Shown: positions 35,633 through 45,149 of the stretch, piece after piece
Numbering within the stretch: the first letter of the stretch is position 1
Layout: each line of letters opens with the position of its first letter
NCBI RefSeq assembly: GCF_900115055.1
Contig: NZ_FOVD01000001.1
Location: 1,054,001-1,118,000, forward strand
Direction: 5' to 3'
Source of the DNA: Chryseobacterium oleae
GTDB lineage: Bacteria; Bacteroidota; Bacteroidia; Flavobacteriales; Weeksellaceae
Length of the DNA: 64,000 bases
Position numbers and translations under genes: made by a program
The notes under the pieces: generated by a model
What the model was told of the DNA's origin: nothing
What the model saw: the letters and a program-made list of their open reading frames with translations, nothing else
The model's database searches: none

Positions 35633-36673
35633 ATGAAACTGAACAAACTTCTACATTTTCTTTTTGCTTTTATACTTCTTGCAGGCATTGTATCCTGTAG
35701 CAACGATAATGATGAACAGGAGGTATTCTATGGCAACGGTTTTTTAATCGCTAATGAAGGTACTTACGGAAAACCTGAAGGGGACGTAACTTTTGTAAGT
35801 GCAGACTTAAATCTTAAACAGGATAATGTTTTTGCACTTAACAACGGAGCGGCTAAATTAGGCGATGTTTTACAGATGATTGCTTTCAAAGGTGAAAACG
35901 CTTATCTACTATTGAATAACTCCAACAGAATCCAGATCGTAAACCGTTATAACTTTAAAGGCGCAGGTGAAATTAAAGCTGAACTTAATTCTCCCCGTTA
36001 TATGGCTTTTGCCAACAACAATCTTTATGTAACGAATGATAAATATCAAGGGGATAAGTTTGTAAGTATTTATAAAGCTTCAGATTTTTCTTTCATTAAA
36101 AAGATTTCTTTCACAGATGCTGTTGAGAGAGTAGTGGAAGCAGGAAACAATATCTTTGTACAGAATGCTTCATTCGGTTTTGGGAACAAAATCACTTATA
36201 TTAATACTTCTACCAACGATATACAGTCTACCATCACATTACCAAACGGAAACATCAATAAAATTATTTCCAACAATCAAAATGTGTATGCTATTGCCGG
36301 TGGAACTACAGATTCTTACATCTATCAGATCTCAAGCACAGGTAGTATTACAAAAACTACTACTTTAACTGGTATTGCCAATGGAACCAACCTTGAGATT
36401 TCGAATGGTAAATTTTATTTCTCTTCAGGAAAAAATGTGTATACCATGGATATGACTGCTACTACAGCACCTACATCTCCTCTATTTACAGTAGCAAACA
36501 GTGTAGATAATTTCTCTGCTCTGTATGGATTCAGTGTGATCAATGACAAAATTTTCACTTCGGATTCCAATGGATTTACCCAGGCCAGCAAAATTGTGGT
36601 TTATTCCACTACAGGATCTGTTATAAGAACATTTACTGCAGGTATAGGTTCAAACTCAGTTTACGCAAACTAA
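35633..36673 (+). CDS. YncE/DUF5074-like beta-propeller lipoprotein, BtuG-like surface partner
   Basis: 346 aa. Lipobox LAGIVSC, then repeating blades with the pattern of YncE/DUF5074 seven-bladed propellers (GFLIANEGTYGKPEGDVTFV, NNSNRIQIVNRYNF, PRYMAFANNNLYVTND, FVSIYKASDFSF, NVYAIAGGTTDSYIYQIS). In Bacteroides the BtuG lipoprotein with this fold caps BtuB and captures B12; the riboswitch and receptor context here suggests the same job, although clear sequence kinship to BtuG cannot be judged by eye. Confidence 0.85.
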   Translation: MKLNKLLHFLFAFILLAGIVSCSNDNDEQEVFYGNGFLIANEGTYGKPEGDVTFVSADLNLKQDNVFALNNGAAKLGDVLQMIAFKGENAYLLLNNSNRIQIVNRYNFKGAGEIKAELNSPRYMAFANNNLYVTNDKYQGDKFVSIYKASDFSFIKKISFTDAVERVVEAGNNIFVQNASFGFGNKITYINTSTNDIQSTITLPNGNINKIISNNQNVYAIAGGTTDSYIYQISSTGSITKTTTLTGIANGTNLEISNGKFYFSSGKNVYTMDMTATTAPTSPLFTVANSVDNFSALYGFSVINDKIFTSDSNGFTQASKIVVYSTTGSVIRTFTAGIGSNSVYAN

Positions 36674-36733
36674 GATATTAATACTTCGGTATTATCTATA
36701 AATTTTTATTTTTTTTCATCATTTGTGTTTTTT

Positions 36734-36768
36734 ATCAGGCCGCTTCGAAGAAGTGGCCTGATTTTGTT
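36734..36768 (+). terminator. Terminator of the cobalamin uptake operon
   Basis: ATCAGGCC/GGCCTGAT stem extended by CTTC/GAAG, followed by TTTTGTTTTG; about 60 bp past the lipoprotein stop. Confidence 0.75.
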
Positions 36769-36779
36769 TTGTAGCATAT

Positions 36780-36817
36780 ATAAAAAGCTTCGGCGGGACA
36801 AAGTCCCGCCGAAGCTT
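36780..36817 (-). terminator. Strong terminator of cca
   Basis: Perfect 15-bp stem AAGCTTCGGCGGGAC/GTCCCGCCGAAGCTT with a 3-nt loop (36785-36817), followed on the minus strand by TTTTTATA. It begins 16 bp past the cca stop codon. Confidence 0.85.
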
Positions 36818-36833
36818 AATTATTTAGTTTAAT

Positions 36834-38255
36834 TTAATTGTATTTCAATCCCAGTTTTTCTGCCTCAGCGATCACAAACTTTTCAGCTTCTTCCTTATCA
36901 TTAAGGATCTCACCTTCCAGAATCGCTTCCTTCACTTTCTCTTTCAGGATTCCGATTTCTTTTCCGGGTTTAAGATTAAACATCTGCATAATCTCTTCTC
37001 CGGTAATGGGTGGCTGGAAATTACGTACCTGATCCTTCTCTTCCACTTCCTTGATCTTCACCGCAACATATTCGAAATTCTTTTTGAATCGTTCCTGCTT
37101 TTTGGAATTTTTGGTGGTAATATCTGCCTTACACAACGTAAAGAGATCTTCAAGGTTTTCACCGGCATCGAATAAAAGCCTTCTCAATGCGGAATCTGAA
37201 GCATCATCCGTGATCAGGGCAATTGGTCGTGAGGAAAGTTTGACCATTTTCTGAACATATTTCATGTCACTTCCCAGCGGCTGTTTCAGTCTGTGGAAAA
37301 GGGTTTTCACCATTTTTGAGCCTAAAAACTCATGACCATGGAAAGTCCATCCCGTTCCTTCCACGAATTTTTTGGTTGGCGCTTTACCCACATCATGCAG
37401 TAATGCCGACCAACGCAGCCAAAGGTTGTCTGTATTTTCAGAAATATTGTCTACGACCTCCAACGTGTGGTAGAAATTATCTTTGTGAGTCTGCCCTTCT
37501 ACTTCTTCCACTCCTTTCAGCTCGATCAACTCGGGAATGATCAGTTTTAGAAGACCCGTTGCTTCCATTAATCCTAGGCCTACAGATGGTTTTTTGGACA
37601 TCATGATCTTGTTGAATTCCACCATGATTCTTTCCATAGAAACGATCTTAATCCTTTCTGCTTCCTGTTTAATGGCGTTCAGAGATTTCTCTTCAATCAC
37701 AAAATTCAAGGTAGATGCAAAACGAACCGCTCTCATCATCCTTAACGGATCATCAGAATAGGTTTGGGCCGGTTCCAAAGGTGTTCTCAAAATACCTTTT
37801 TCAAGATCTTCAACCCCGTTGAAAGGGTCTATAAGCTCACCGAAGTTAGTCTTATTTAAAGAAATTGCCATTGCATTAATGGTAAAGTCTCTTCTCTTCT
37901 GATCATCTTCCAGTGTTCCGCCTTCTACTTCAGGCTTGCGGCTGTTCTCGGTATAACTTTCTTTTCTGGCGCCTACAAATTCCAGCTCAAGATCTTTATA
38001 TTTGATCATAGCCGTTCCGTAGGTTTTGAAAACAGAAACTTTCAATTTAGGGTCAATATCATTCGCTACAGTTTGGGCAAGCTCAATACCGCTCTGTTCT
38101 GTCACAAAATCAATATCCGTAGAGGCCGTTCTCTTCATCAAAAGATCACGGACATAACCACCGACAATGTAGACGGACTGGTTGTTTTTTTCCGCAGCAT
38201 CAGCAATGATTTTGAATAGTTTTAAGTTTTTATTTTGGGTAAGATTAATTTTCAT
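36834..38255 (-). CDS. cca: CCA tRNA nucleotidyltransferase / poly(A) polymerase family, with HD domain
   Basis: 473 aa from the ATG at 38255 (MKINLTQNKNLKLF), which fits the family N-terminus; an in-frame ATG 11 codons upstream (38288) is possible. Class II nucleotidyltransferase head: VYIVGGYVRDLLMKR, STDIDFV metal Asp pair, DDQKRRDFTINAMA, DPLRMMRAVRFAS. C-terminal HD domain: HTLEVVDNIS, LLHDVGKAPT, HGHEFLGSK. It adds or repairs the tRNA 3' CCA end; the HD domain suggests extra phosphohydrolase activity. Confidence 0.9.
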   Translation of the reverse strand: MKINLTQNKNLKLFKIIADAAEKNNQSVYIVGGYVRDLLMKRTASTDIDFVTEQSGIELAQTVANDIDPKLKVSVFKTYGTAMIKYKDLELEFVGARKESYTENSRKPEVEGGTLEDDQKRRDFTINAMAISLNKTNFGELIDPFNGVEDLEKGILRTPLEPAQTYSDDPLRMMRAVRFASTLNFVIEEKSLNAIKQEAERIKIVSMERIMVEFNKIMMSKKPSVGLGLMEATGLLKLIIPELIELKGVEEVEGQTHKDNFYHTLEVVDNISENTDNLWLRWSALLHDVGKAPTKKFVEGTGWTFHGHEFLGSKMVKTLFHRLKQPLGSDMKYVQKMVKLSSRPIALITDDASDSALRRLLFDAGENLEDLFTLCKADITTKNSKKQERFKKNFEYVAVKIKEVEEKDQVRNFQPPITGEEIMQMFNLKPGKEIGILKEKVKEAILEGEILNDKEEAEKFVIAEAEKLGLKYN

Positions 38256-38475
38256 CGTTAATAAATAGATCGTCTTTTTTCCGCCCATGTATCTTTTCCA
38301 TTAATCATAATGGGCGTACATTGTATTAATTTTTCTTTCATCATCAAAGAAACAGGACTTTCACATCATGTTTATCCATTATCCAGTTTAAGAATGCAAA
38401 GATAGAAATTAAAAAAAAGAAATCCTGCCGATATAGATTGACAAGATTTTAAAATGAAGGAATTATTATAGAATT

Positions 38476-39024
38476 TTACTCACGAAGAACCTTGATTCTA
38501 TTATCACTCCATATCTTGATCACGGAAGATCCTGAATATTTTGAAACTTTCTCTCTGTCTTCTTCCACTGCATAATCTACCAGCTTAATCATTTCCGGAG
38601 AAATATCCGAAAACTTCAATGGGCTTTTATCACCACTGAAATTGGCCGAAGTAGAAACCAAAGGTCTGTTTAGTTTGGTGATCAGTTTTTTACAAAAATC
38701 TGTTTTTATCAGCCTGATACCAATGCTTCCGTCTTCAGCAAGTAATTCTTTCGGAAGTCCGCGGGGATTTTCATAAACAATAGTAACCGGTTTTTCGCTA
38801 AGGTCAATGATTTCCCATGCCATTTCCGGAACATCCACCAAATCCTGAAGCCTCTTTTCAGATTCTACCAGAATGATCATGGATTTGTTTTTTTCCCTTT
38901 TTTTGATGTCAAAAATTTTATTGACCGCTTCTATATTGGTAGCATCACAACCTATTCCCCAGATCGTATCTGTAGGGTAAAGAATCGTTCCGCCGGATTT
39001 GAGTATTTCAACAATATTTTCCAT
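38476..39024 (-). CDS. L-threonylcarbamoyladenylate synthase-type protein (Sua5/YciO/YrdC)
   Basis: 182 aa. YPTDTIWGIGCDATN near the N-terminus, KKREKNKSMIILV, the GLPKELLAEDGSIGIRL loop and RPLVSTSANFSG are the YrdC-domain signature that binds ATP and threonine. The product feeds t6A modification of tRNAs decoding ANN codons. It lacks the C-terminal Sua5 domain, as TsaC/YciO do. Stand-alone, about 220 bp upstream of cca on the same strand. Confidence 0.88.
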   Translation of the reverse strand: MENIVEILKSGGTILYPTDTIWGIGCDATNIEAVNKIFDIKKREKNKSMIILVESEKRLQDLVDVPEMAWEIIDLSEKPVTIVYENPRGLPKELLAEDGSIGIRLIKTDFCKKLITKLNRPLVSTSANFSGDKSPLKFSDISPEMIKLVDYAVEEDREKVSKYSGSSVIKIWSDNRIKVLRE

Positions 39025-39116
39025 AATTTAAAAGGTATTAAAACCCGTGGATAAAGGTAAAAAAACGGAAAGGTTCAGCCAAAAAATATGGGCTAAATGT
39101 TTGGTTTGGGTGATTT

Positions 39117-39190
39117 TTTTAGGTTTTGGCTAAAGCCGTGTTGGTGTGATTTCCATAAAAAAACGGGCTAAAGCCCGTTCCTATTGAATA
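39117..39190. repeat. Single copy of the GGCT-AA-AGCC paired-hairpin element
   Basis: AGGTTTTGGCTAAAGCC (hairpin at 39128-39137) and CGGGCTAAAGCCCG (39164-39177) followed by TTCCTATTGAA. Same arrangement, spacing class and flanking words as the tandem units at 14041-14662. Just beyond it (39236-39290) lies a run of TTCTTGGTTC-like words related to those at 33262. Confidence 0.8.
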
Positions 39191-39293
39191 TTTTTTCTTT
39201 CGTTACGATTTATTAAAGCACAGACATTTTCTATATCCACCGTCTTGTTTCTTGGTTCTTGTTTCTTGGCTCTTAAATCTTGGCTCTACACCT

Positions 39294-39800
39294 CTATTTC
39301 ACACCCGGCAAATACCTCTCTTTAATAATGCTTAAATGATGATAATTGTGTCCCACAATCAGTTTCCCGATTGTTTCCACAGCCAGTTGATTGCCGTTGG
39401 CTATACCTGTATTATTCAAAACACCGGGTTCAAGGGTTTCAATGAGGATTTGTGAAGATTTTCTCACAAGTTTATATTCTTCCAACAAGGATTCTAATGA
39501 TCTGTTATTGGCAAAAGAAGCCGCAGCATATTCTTCTTCATCAAAGCCCGGCAATTGGGCTTTATCTCCTCTTGCAAAGGCCAGAATTCTGTATTGGAAT
39601 ATTCTTTCGGTATCAGATATATGGAGCAAAAGTTCTTTCAGCGTCCATTTTCCGTCTGCATACGCAAAAAGAGATTGTCCTTCTGTAAGAGCAGCATATA
39701 TTTCTACGGTTTTATCTCCTGATATTTTTAATTCTCCGATCCAGTTCTCTGAAGGGATCTGATCCAGATATCTTTGTACGTATTTTTGAAAATCAGACAT
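39294..39800 (-). CDS. DinB/YfiT-like four-helix-bundle protein
   Basis: 168 aa. Metal-ligand His positions are seen in ELLLHISDTERIFQYR (about 57-72) and GKLIVGHNYHHLSIIKERYL (about 143-163), the DinB superfamily pattern. Members include thiol-dependent transferases and proteins of unknown role. Stand-alone gene. Confidence 0.85.
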   Translation of the reverse strand: MSDFQKYVQRYLDQIPSENWIGELKISGDKTVEIYAALTEGQSLFAYADGKWTLKELLLHISDTERIFQYRILAFARGDKAQLPGFDEEEYAAASFANNRSLESLLEEYKLVRKSSQILIETLEPGVLNNTGIANGNQLAVETIGKLIVGHNYHHLSIIKERYLPGVK

Positions 39801-39878
39801 GGGTTTTTAGTTATAAGTGATGAGTGATAAGTAATATTTCCAATGAAATTCACAATTGACAATTGACCATTGACCTTT

Positions 39879-40331
39879 TTAATTCTTCCTGTTCGTCCAT
39901 TCATAGAAATTCACAGAGTCGTAGAGTTCGAAGCCGCAGGCGGGATATAATTGGTTTCCGACGTCGTTGGTTTTCCCTGTTTCCAGAAGAACACCACAGG
40001 CATTGGATGATCTGCACAACTCTTTGGCTTCTTCGATCAGTTCTTTTGAATACCCTTTTCCTCTATAATTTTCATTGACATAGAGATCGTTCAATAACCA
40101 ATAGCGCTGCATTCTTGTGGATGAAAATATCGGATACAACTGGACAAATCCAGTCAACTTACCTTCTTCCTCTACCACAAAAATTTCAGAATCTTTGTGA
40201 TTTATTCTTTCCCTTAGAAAATGTTCAGCTGCGGGAATATCAGATTCTTTGTGATAAAAAATCCTGTATTGATCGAATAATTCCGCCAACTGAATGATAT
40301 CGTCAATGGTTGCTTTTCTGGTGCTTTTCAT
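39879..40331 (-). CDS. GNAT-family N-acetyltransferase
   Basis: 150 aa. Acetyl-CoA loop LYVNENYRGKGYSKELIEEA and later KTNDVGNQLYPACGFELYDSVNFYEW are typical GNAT elements. Substrate unknown. Last of a closely spaced minus-strand run (gldC, lipoprotein, trans-sulfuration enzyme, NTF2-like protein), 9 bp behind its neighbour. Confidence 0.88.
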   Translation of the reverse strand: MKSTRKATIDDIIQLAELFDQYRIFYHKESDIPAAEHFLRERINHKDSEIFVVEEEGKLTGFVQLYPIFSSTRMQRYWLLNDLYVNENYRGKGYSKELIEEAKELCRSSNACGVLLETGKTNDVGNQLYPACGFELYDSVNFYEWTNRKN

Positions 40332-40340
40332 ATGGACTGA

Positions 40341-40823
40341 TTATAAATGATGATCGTAGCTCAATACCCTTTTCATCTTCCACTGCTTATCTTCCTGAAT
40401 CCAAAGAATCGTAAATTTCGCCCGGCTTCCCTGATTCCATTTTCCATCTGAAAATTCGAAGAAATCATGTTCTCCTTCTTCTATGAAAGCGTACAGAACA
40501 TTATTGTTGTATAAAGGATAAACTTTCATGCTGTTGGGCACAAGGTCACGCTTTACTTTGTTTCGGTTACCACAGATATTATTTTTAATGGAAGCGGTAA
40601 AAGCAGGCTCACCGGAAGTAATTCCTCCTTTATCATGATAAAACTCCAGGTCTTTGCTGACTATAGATTTATAATGAGAAAGATCACATTTATTAAATCC
40701 TATATCAAATATCAAACTGTCCAGCTTTTTGGCTGTTTTATACAGTTCATCGGTAGTTTTTACCTGCGAGTATACAATCTGACTAACAAAACTTAAGATC
40801 AAAAAAAATTGAATCTTTCTCAT
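40341..40823 (-). CDS. Exported NTF2-like (DUF4440-type) protein
   Basis: 160 aa. Signal peptide (MRKIQFFLILSFVSQIVYSQ). The cone-shaped NTF2 fold is suggested by DKDLEFYHDKGG-like LEFYHDKGGITSG, then WNQGSRAKFTILWIQEDKQWKMKRVLSYDHH. Function unknown. It follows the trans-sulfuration gene by 19 bp. Confidence 0.75.
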   Translation of the reverse strand: MRKIQFFLILSFVSQIVYSQVKTTDELYKTAKKLDSLIFDIGFNKCDLSHYKSIVSKDLEFYHDKGGITSGEPAFTASIKNNICGNRNKVKRDLVPNSMKVYPLYNNNVLYAFIEEGEHDFFEFSDGKWNQGSRAKFTILWIQEDKQWKMKRVLSYDHHL

Positions 40824-40842
40824 TATATTTTATTTTAAGGTG

Positions 40843-41982
40843 TTAAGAAAAAGCTTTCTCAAGATCTGCGATCAGATCTTCTGCATCTTCGATACCCACG
40901 CTTAAACGAACTAAGTCGTCTGTAATCCCAAGTTCCTCACGTTTATCGGCAGGAATGGAAGCGTGTGTCATTAATGCAGGGTGATTGGCTAAAGATTCTA
41001 CGCCTCCTAAAGATTCAGCAAGAGTGAAGACTCTAACTTTCTCAAGGAATTTTACAGCATCTTCTTTTTTACCGGATTTGAACGTGAAGGAAACCATTCC
41101 TCCTGATTCTTTCATTTGGGTTTTAGCCAGCTCGTACTGAGGGTGAGATTCCAATCCAGGGTAAATTACTTTATCCACTGCAGGATGCGTTTCAAGATAT
41201 TTGGCTACAGCTAGTCCGTTATCTGAGTGACGCTGCATTCTTAATGCCAATGTTTTGATTCCTCTTAAAACAAGATAAGAATCGTGAGGTCCTAAAATAC
41301 CTCCGCTCGCAAACTGAATAAAGTGAAGTTTTTCTCCCAGTTCAGCATCTTTTGCGATCAATGCTCCGGCGATAACATCTGAATGTCCGCCTAGATATTT
41401 TGTAGCTGAGTGCATTACGATGTCTGCTCCCAGATCAATAGGTCTCTGGATGTATGGTGTTGCGAACGTATTGTCTACAGCAACCAGGATATCTTTTCCT
41501 TTTGCCATTTCCACTACCGCTTTGATGTCTACCAGTTTCATCAGAGGATTGGTAGGGGTTTCTACCCAGATCAGTTTTGTTTTGTCTGTAATTACATCAG
41601 CAATCTTCGAAACATCATCGAAATTCACGAACGTAAATTTAAGCTGATATTTTTCGAAAAGTCTTGTAAACATTCTGTAAGTTCCTCCATAAAGGTCATC
41701 CACCGCTACTACCTCATCACCTGGATTCAGTAATTTCAAAACACAGTCGATGGCAGCCAGTCCTGAACCGAAAGCAAGACCTCTTGCTCCGTTCTCAATG
41801 CTTGCCAAAGAGTCTTCCAATGCCTGTCTTGTAGGGTTGGCAGCTCTTGAATATTCATATCCGGAATGCACTCCCGGGCTTTTCTGTGCGAATGTAGAAG
41901 TTAAAAATACAGGAACATTTACAGAACCTGTTGCAGACTCATGATGCTGCCCTCCGTGAATTACTTTTGTATTAAAATTCAT
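40843..41982 (-). CDS. Cystathionine gamma-synthase/lyase-family PLP enzyme
   Basis: 379 aa. Fold-type I trans-sulfuration enzyme: YSRAANPTR phosphate loop (44-52), FGSGLAAID, VETPTNPLM, VDNTFATPYIQRP and the PLP lysine in HSATKYLGGHSD (K195). The C-terminus FTLAESLGGVESLANHPA ... LVRLSVGIED is typical. Synthase (methionine route) and lyase (cysteine route) cannot be separated by eye. Sits within the gldC run. Confidence 0.93.
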   Translation of the reverse strand: MNFNTKVIHGGQHHESATGSVNVPVFLTSTFAQKSPGVHSGYEYSRAANPTRQALEDSLASIENGARGLAFGSGLAAIDCVLKLLNPGDEVVAVDDLYGGTYRMFTRLFEKYQLKFTFVNFDDVSKIADVITDKTKLIWVETPTNPLMKLVDIKAVVEMAKGKDILVAVDNTFATPYIQRPIDLGADIVMHSATKYLGGHSDVIAGALIAKDAELGEKLHFIQFASGGILGPHDSYLVLRGIKTLALRMQRHSDNGLAVAKYLETHPAVDKVIYPGLESHPQYELAKTQMKESGGMVSFTFKSGKKEDAVKFLEKVRVFTLAESLGGVESLANHPALMTHASIPADKREELGITDDLVRLSVGIEDAEDLIADLEKAFS

Positions 41983-41996
41983 AATATTTTTATTTT

Positions 41997-42557
41997 TTAT
42001 AAGCCTCCCATGAAAAAATCAAGGCTCTTTGACACGTTATCGGATTTTCTTTTCACTTCCAGCTTTCCGTTAAAGGCATAAGCCAGAACTTCTATATCTT
42101 CGGGAACTTTATCAGGAACAGTTGTGGTAAAAGAAGCCAGATATTCACTGTTTTCATATTGATCCTTACCTGTTTCTTTCAATTCCTCAAATTTTCCGTT
42201 GATTTTGAGAATTATTTTTTTCAGGGAATCATCTATATAAGCAATATCCGAGCCGTTTCCTTTAATGAAATCATCCATTGTGGGAACAAGCTCCATAATA
42301 GATTCACCTTCCATATCGTGGGGATGAAGGCTTCCCTTCAACATCGCAGCAGGAATCTCCTTTTCTTTGAATAAAGCGATGTCCATAGCCCTGTTTTCAG
42401 AGACTTTCTCCGTTCCGGAAACTTCAGTATTTTCAGAAGCCGGAAGTTTTTCCGCTGTTGCAGCAGAATCCGGTGTTTGGGTTTCTTTAAGTTCAGTTTT
42501 TTTACTGCATGCGGCCAACAATACCGCTGTACTGATGAGTAAAAGTGCTTTTTTCAT
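41997..42557 (-). CDS. Lipoprotein of unknown function downstream of gldC
   Basis: 186 aa from the ATG at 42557 (MKKALLLISTAVLLAAC), 28 bp past the gldC stop; the longer frame overlaps gldC. After the acylated Cys comes a Thr/Glu/Ala-rich linker, then a soluble domain (HDMEGESIMELVPTMDDFIK, YIDDSLKKIILKINGKFEE). No family recognised. The linkage to gldC is positional only. Confidence 0.75.
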   Translation of the reverse strand: MKKALLLISTAVLLAACSKKTELKETQTPDSAATAEKLPASENTEVSGTEKVSENRAMDIALFKEKEIPAAMLKGSLHPHDMEGESIMELVPTMDDFIKGNGSDIAYIDDSLKKIILKINGKFEELKETGKDQYENSEYLASFTTTVPDKVPEDIEVLAYAFNGKLEVKRKSDNVSKSLDFFMGGL

Positions 42558-42585
42558 ATAATTTTGTGATTGGTGTGGAGTTTTG

Positions 42586-42915
42586 CTATACCGATCTGAT
42601 GGCTGATTTAATAGCGAATTCATCTGCTATCTGCTCAAGCCATTCTGCTACATCCTCTTCTCCGGTAGCTCTCTGGTACGTATTCCCTAAAGATACCAAA
42701 ATCTGGTGAATAAACATCTTCATCTGATCTACCGGCATTTCTTTGGTCCAAAGATCGATTCTTAAAGCTTCCATTGTTTTATCATCCCAAACAGAGATCA
42801 TCGTCGCTTTCGTTTCCTCTTTCTCCACACCGCCATCCTGAGCGTTCCATGTTATGCTTTCAGGAATGTGGTTCTCATCCAACTCTACATCTATTGTAAT
42901 CTGAGTTTTTCTCAT
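42586..42915 (-). CDS. gldC: Gliding motility-associated protein GldC
   Basis: 109 aa. ITIDVELDENHIPESITWNA, LRIDLWTKEMPVDQMKMFIH and TYQRATGEED follow the GldC family along its length. GldC is a soluble protein that supports GldB in Bacteroidota gliding; the gene also persists in non-gliding members. In many relatives gldB and gldC are adjacent; here an ABC ATPase and a permease-thioredoxin fusion lie between them. It starts 28 bp after the fusion gene. Confidence 0.93.
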   Translation of the reverse strand: MRKTQITIDVELDENHIPESITWNAQDGGVEKEETKATMISVWDDKTMEALRIDLWTKEMPVDQMKMFIHQILVSLGNTYQRATGEEDVAEWLEQIADEFAIKSAIRSV

Positions 42916-42943
42916 ATCAATCTAAAATTTTTCCGCAAAGTTA

Positions 42944-45142
42944 CTACTTCTTAAGCTTATCTAAAATTTCTACGAAATTATCTTCATCAGGAAATGGCGT
43001 ATTAAAATTAAAAATCTTCCCTTCCGGATCTATAATGATAAATCTTGGAATAGACTGTATCCTGTATTTGTTCATAAACTGCTCTGCATTGGTAAGCCAG
43101 AACTGGGGAACATTGGATTTTTTGGTCTTCAGATAATTCTGCCATTTGGATTTATCCTGATCCAGACTTATTGAAATAAACTGAATATTATCATAATATC
43201 TGTTCTGATAACTTCTGGTCTCAAATACAGGGCGGATCTGCTTACAAGGCCCACACCATGTCGCCCAGAAATCGATCACTACATATTTTCCTTTATATTT
43301 TGAAAGTTGAATCTTTTTGTCCTGATCATTCAGCAGCATAAGATCCGGAAATACAGAACCTTTCTGTGACCTGTTGATCTGATCAATCTTGGAATACAGC
43401 ATTCCTTTATAATCCTTATCACTTACTTTTCCAATTTCAGCAGCAAAAAGTTTGTTTCTCGCCAGGCTGTCTGTTTGCAACTCAATAGCTTTCGCAAGGT
43501 GTTTAGCCATCAGTTGGTCTTTGGAAATTCCTTTAGGCATCTGATTAATCTTTACAAACAGAATGCTGTCCGGATTTGAGGCCTGATCTTTATCTGAAAG
43601 CAATTGATCCAATTTATACTGAAGAAAGCTGTCATCCTTACTTAAAAGAGGTCCCGGCTTCTGAATATTTTCATTAAGTTCTTTCATAAAAGCCGCAGGA
43701 GCCGCAAATTTCGGATCGTTCCATGAGGTCATTTTCCTGTAATTATTGATCTCATTCAGGTATTCGATGGCCATCAGCTGTCTTCTGTATGCTTTATAAT
43801 CTTCTGAAAGGGCATTATTTTCCGGATCGGCAAAAACATTTAAAATCCTTTTGTTGTCCTTCCAGTCAGATTCTGCCAGTTCATAAAATTTTTGTGGATC
43901 ATTATTGTAATTTTGTCTCTCAAGAGCATAACTGAATTCGTTACCAAAAGAATTTTCCGTATTTCTATATACCTGGTCAGCCTTTCGGTTAGATTTGACA
44001 TAAGATACCATATTCGCTCCGTTGAATTGAATTTGAAAATCAAACCAGTCACCACTGCCCATGAAAACATCCAGTTTTTTATTCCCGACTTCCAGAACAT
44101 ATTCATCCAGCGGAACCGACTTTGTAGTCATCCAATTGAATGTATTGTTTTTAACTGCCGCAGCTCCGATCTTTTTGTGGAAATCCTTGGAATAAATCCT
44201 TACGGAATCGATTTTAAGATCCGTTTCCAGTTTTCCTTTAATCACAACACCGGCTCCGTCACTCTGATAGGATTTTGGTTTTTTAAACATATAAAGAAAT
44301 CCTCCAGCAATGATTAGTGAAGCTACCGAAAATATAATCTGCTTTTTACTTTTTAAGAACGCATTCTTAAATCCTTTTTTGCTGTACCAGAAATAGCCTA
44401 ATGCAAGAAAAACAACCATCCAGAAAAGACTCATGTATTCTGAATAGGAGATAAAATGGTTCAGATTTCTCACTTCCGGCGCTTTCCAGAAAGCATATAA
44501 TGAACTGTAAGGATTGAAGAAATAAGACTGTCTCTGTACCACAGACGTAATATTGGAAGCCAGCCCAAGCATACCGATCAGGAATGACCAGATAAAGCCC
44601 TGGAATACCACGGAAACACAAAGCTGTAAAGCGGCAATCCCCAAAATGGTCACACCAACCCTTACAAAAGTCTGAATCATCCAAACCGCATCGAAAGTCA
44701 ATAGTTTAGCAGGATCCGGATGGATATAATAATCTGCAAGTGCTAAAACAATATTAAACCCGAAGTAGGAAATCACACAGATAAAACTCAGTAACAGTAA
44801 AACAATATATTTCGAAAAATAGAAATCAAATCTGCTTACCGGCTGCGTCTCCATCAGTTGCCAGCCATTATTTTTATGATCAGTCTGTGCTATTCTGTTG
44901 GCGGCAATGATGACAAACAGAAGCAGAATAAAAAAGACGAAAGATTTAATGGCATCTCCTCCTATCGCATCTTCAAAAATGGAATACGGAAGATCCCCTT
45001 CCTTTACCATCCGGGATTGGAAAAAACCGGGTACATAACTTATCAGAGGAATCAGGGCTCCTAAAACGATAGCGATATAAGTCAGTCCCAGACCTTTAGT
45101 TTTCAGCCATTCTACATTGATGGCGGTGAATAATTTTTTCAT
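42944..45142 (-). CDS. ABC-2 type permease fused to a periplasmic TlpA-like thioredoxin domain
   Basis: 732 aa from the ATG at 45142 (MKKLFTAINVEWLKTK), 7 bp after the ATPase stop; the longer frame overlaps the ATPase. Seven TM segments can be read at about 18-37, 63-83, 112-136, 156-180, 183-200, 236-253 and 269-286; the first six are an ABC-2 permease (LMETQPVSRFDFYFSKY). The seventh places the rest outside. Residues 295-600 are a DUF4369-like/helical linker as in Bacteroidota TlpA proteins; 604-732 is a thioredoxin fold with FWATWCGPCK (C630, C633) and cis-Pro P699 (SIPRF). No frameshift is seen across the junction. Permease plus disulfide reductase in one chain is unusual. Confidence 0.9.
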   Translation of the reverse strand: MKKLFTAINVEWLKTKGLGLTYIAIVLGALIPLISYVPGFFQSRMVKEGDLPYSIFEDAIGGDAIKSFVFFILLLFVIIAANRIAQTDHKNNGWQLMETQPVSRFDFYFSKYIVLLLLSFICVISYFGFNIVLALADYYIHPDPAKLLTFDAVWMIQTFVRVGVTILGIAALQLCVSVVFQGFIWSFLIGMLGLASNITSVVQRQSYFFNPYSSLYAFWKAPEVRNLNHFISYSEYMSLFWMVVFLALGYFWYSKKGFKNAFLKSKKQIIFSVASLIIAGGFLYMFKKPKSYQSDGAGVVIKGKLETDLKIDSVRIYSKDFHKKIGAAAVKNNTFNWMTTKSVPLDEYVLEVGNKKLDVFMGSGDWFDFQIQFNGANMVSYVKSNRKADQVYRNTENSFGNEFSYALERQNYNNDPQKFYELAESDWKDNKRILNVFADPENNALSEDYKAYRRQLMAIEYLNEINNYRKMTSWNDPKFAAPAAFMKELNENIQKPGPLLSKDDSFLQYKLDQLLSDKDQASNPDSILFVKINQMPKGISKDQLMAKHLAKAIELQTDSLARNKLFAAEIGKVSDKDYKGMLYSKIDQINRSQKGSVFPDLMLLNDQDKKIQLSKYKGKYVVIDFWATWCGPCKQIRPVFETRSYQNRYYDNIQFISISLDQDKSKWQNYLKTKKSNVPQFWLTNAEQFMNKYRIQSIPRFIIIDPEGKIFNFNTPFPDEDNFVEILDKLKK

Positions 45143-45149
45143 CTGTGTT

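Noticed and set aside
41997..42557. Lipoprotein next to gldC as a possible gldB
   Set aside because: Length and sequence do not fit; a good GldB is encoded at 46184-47167.
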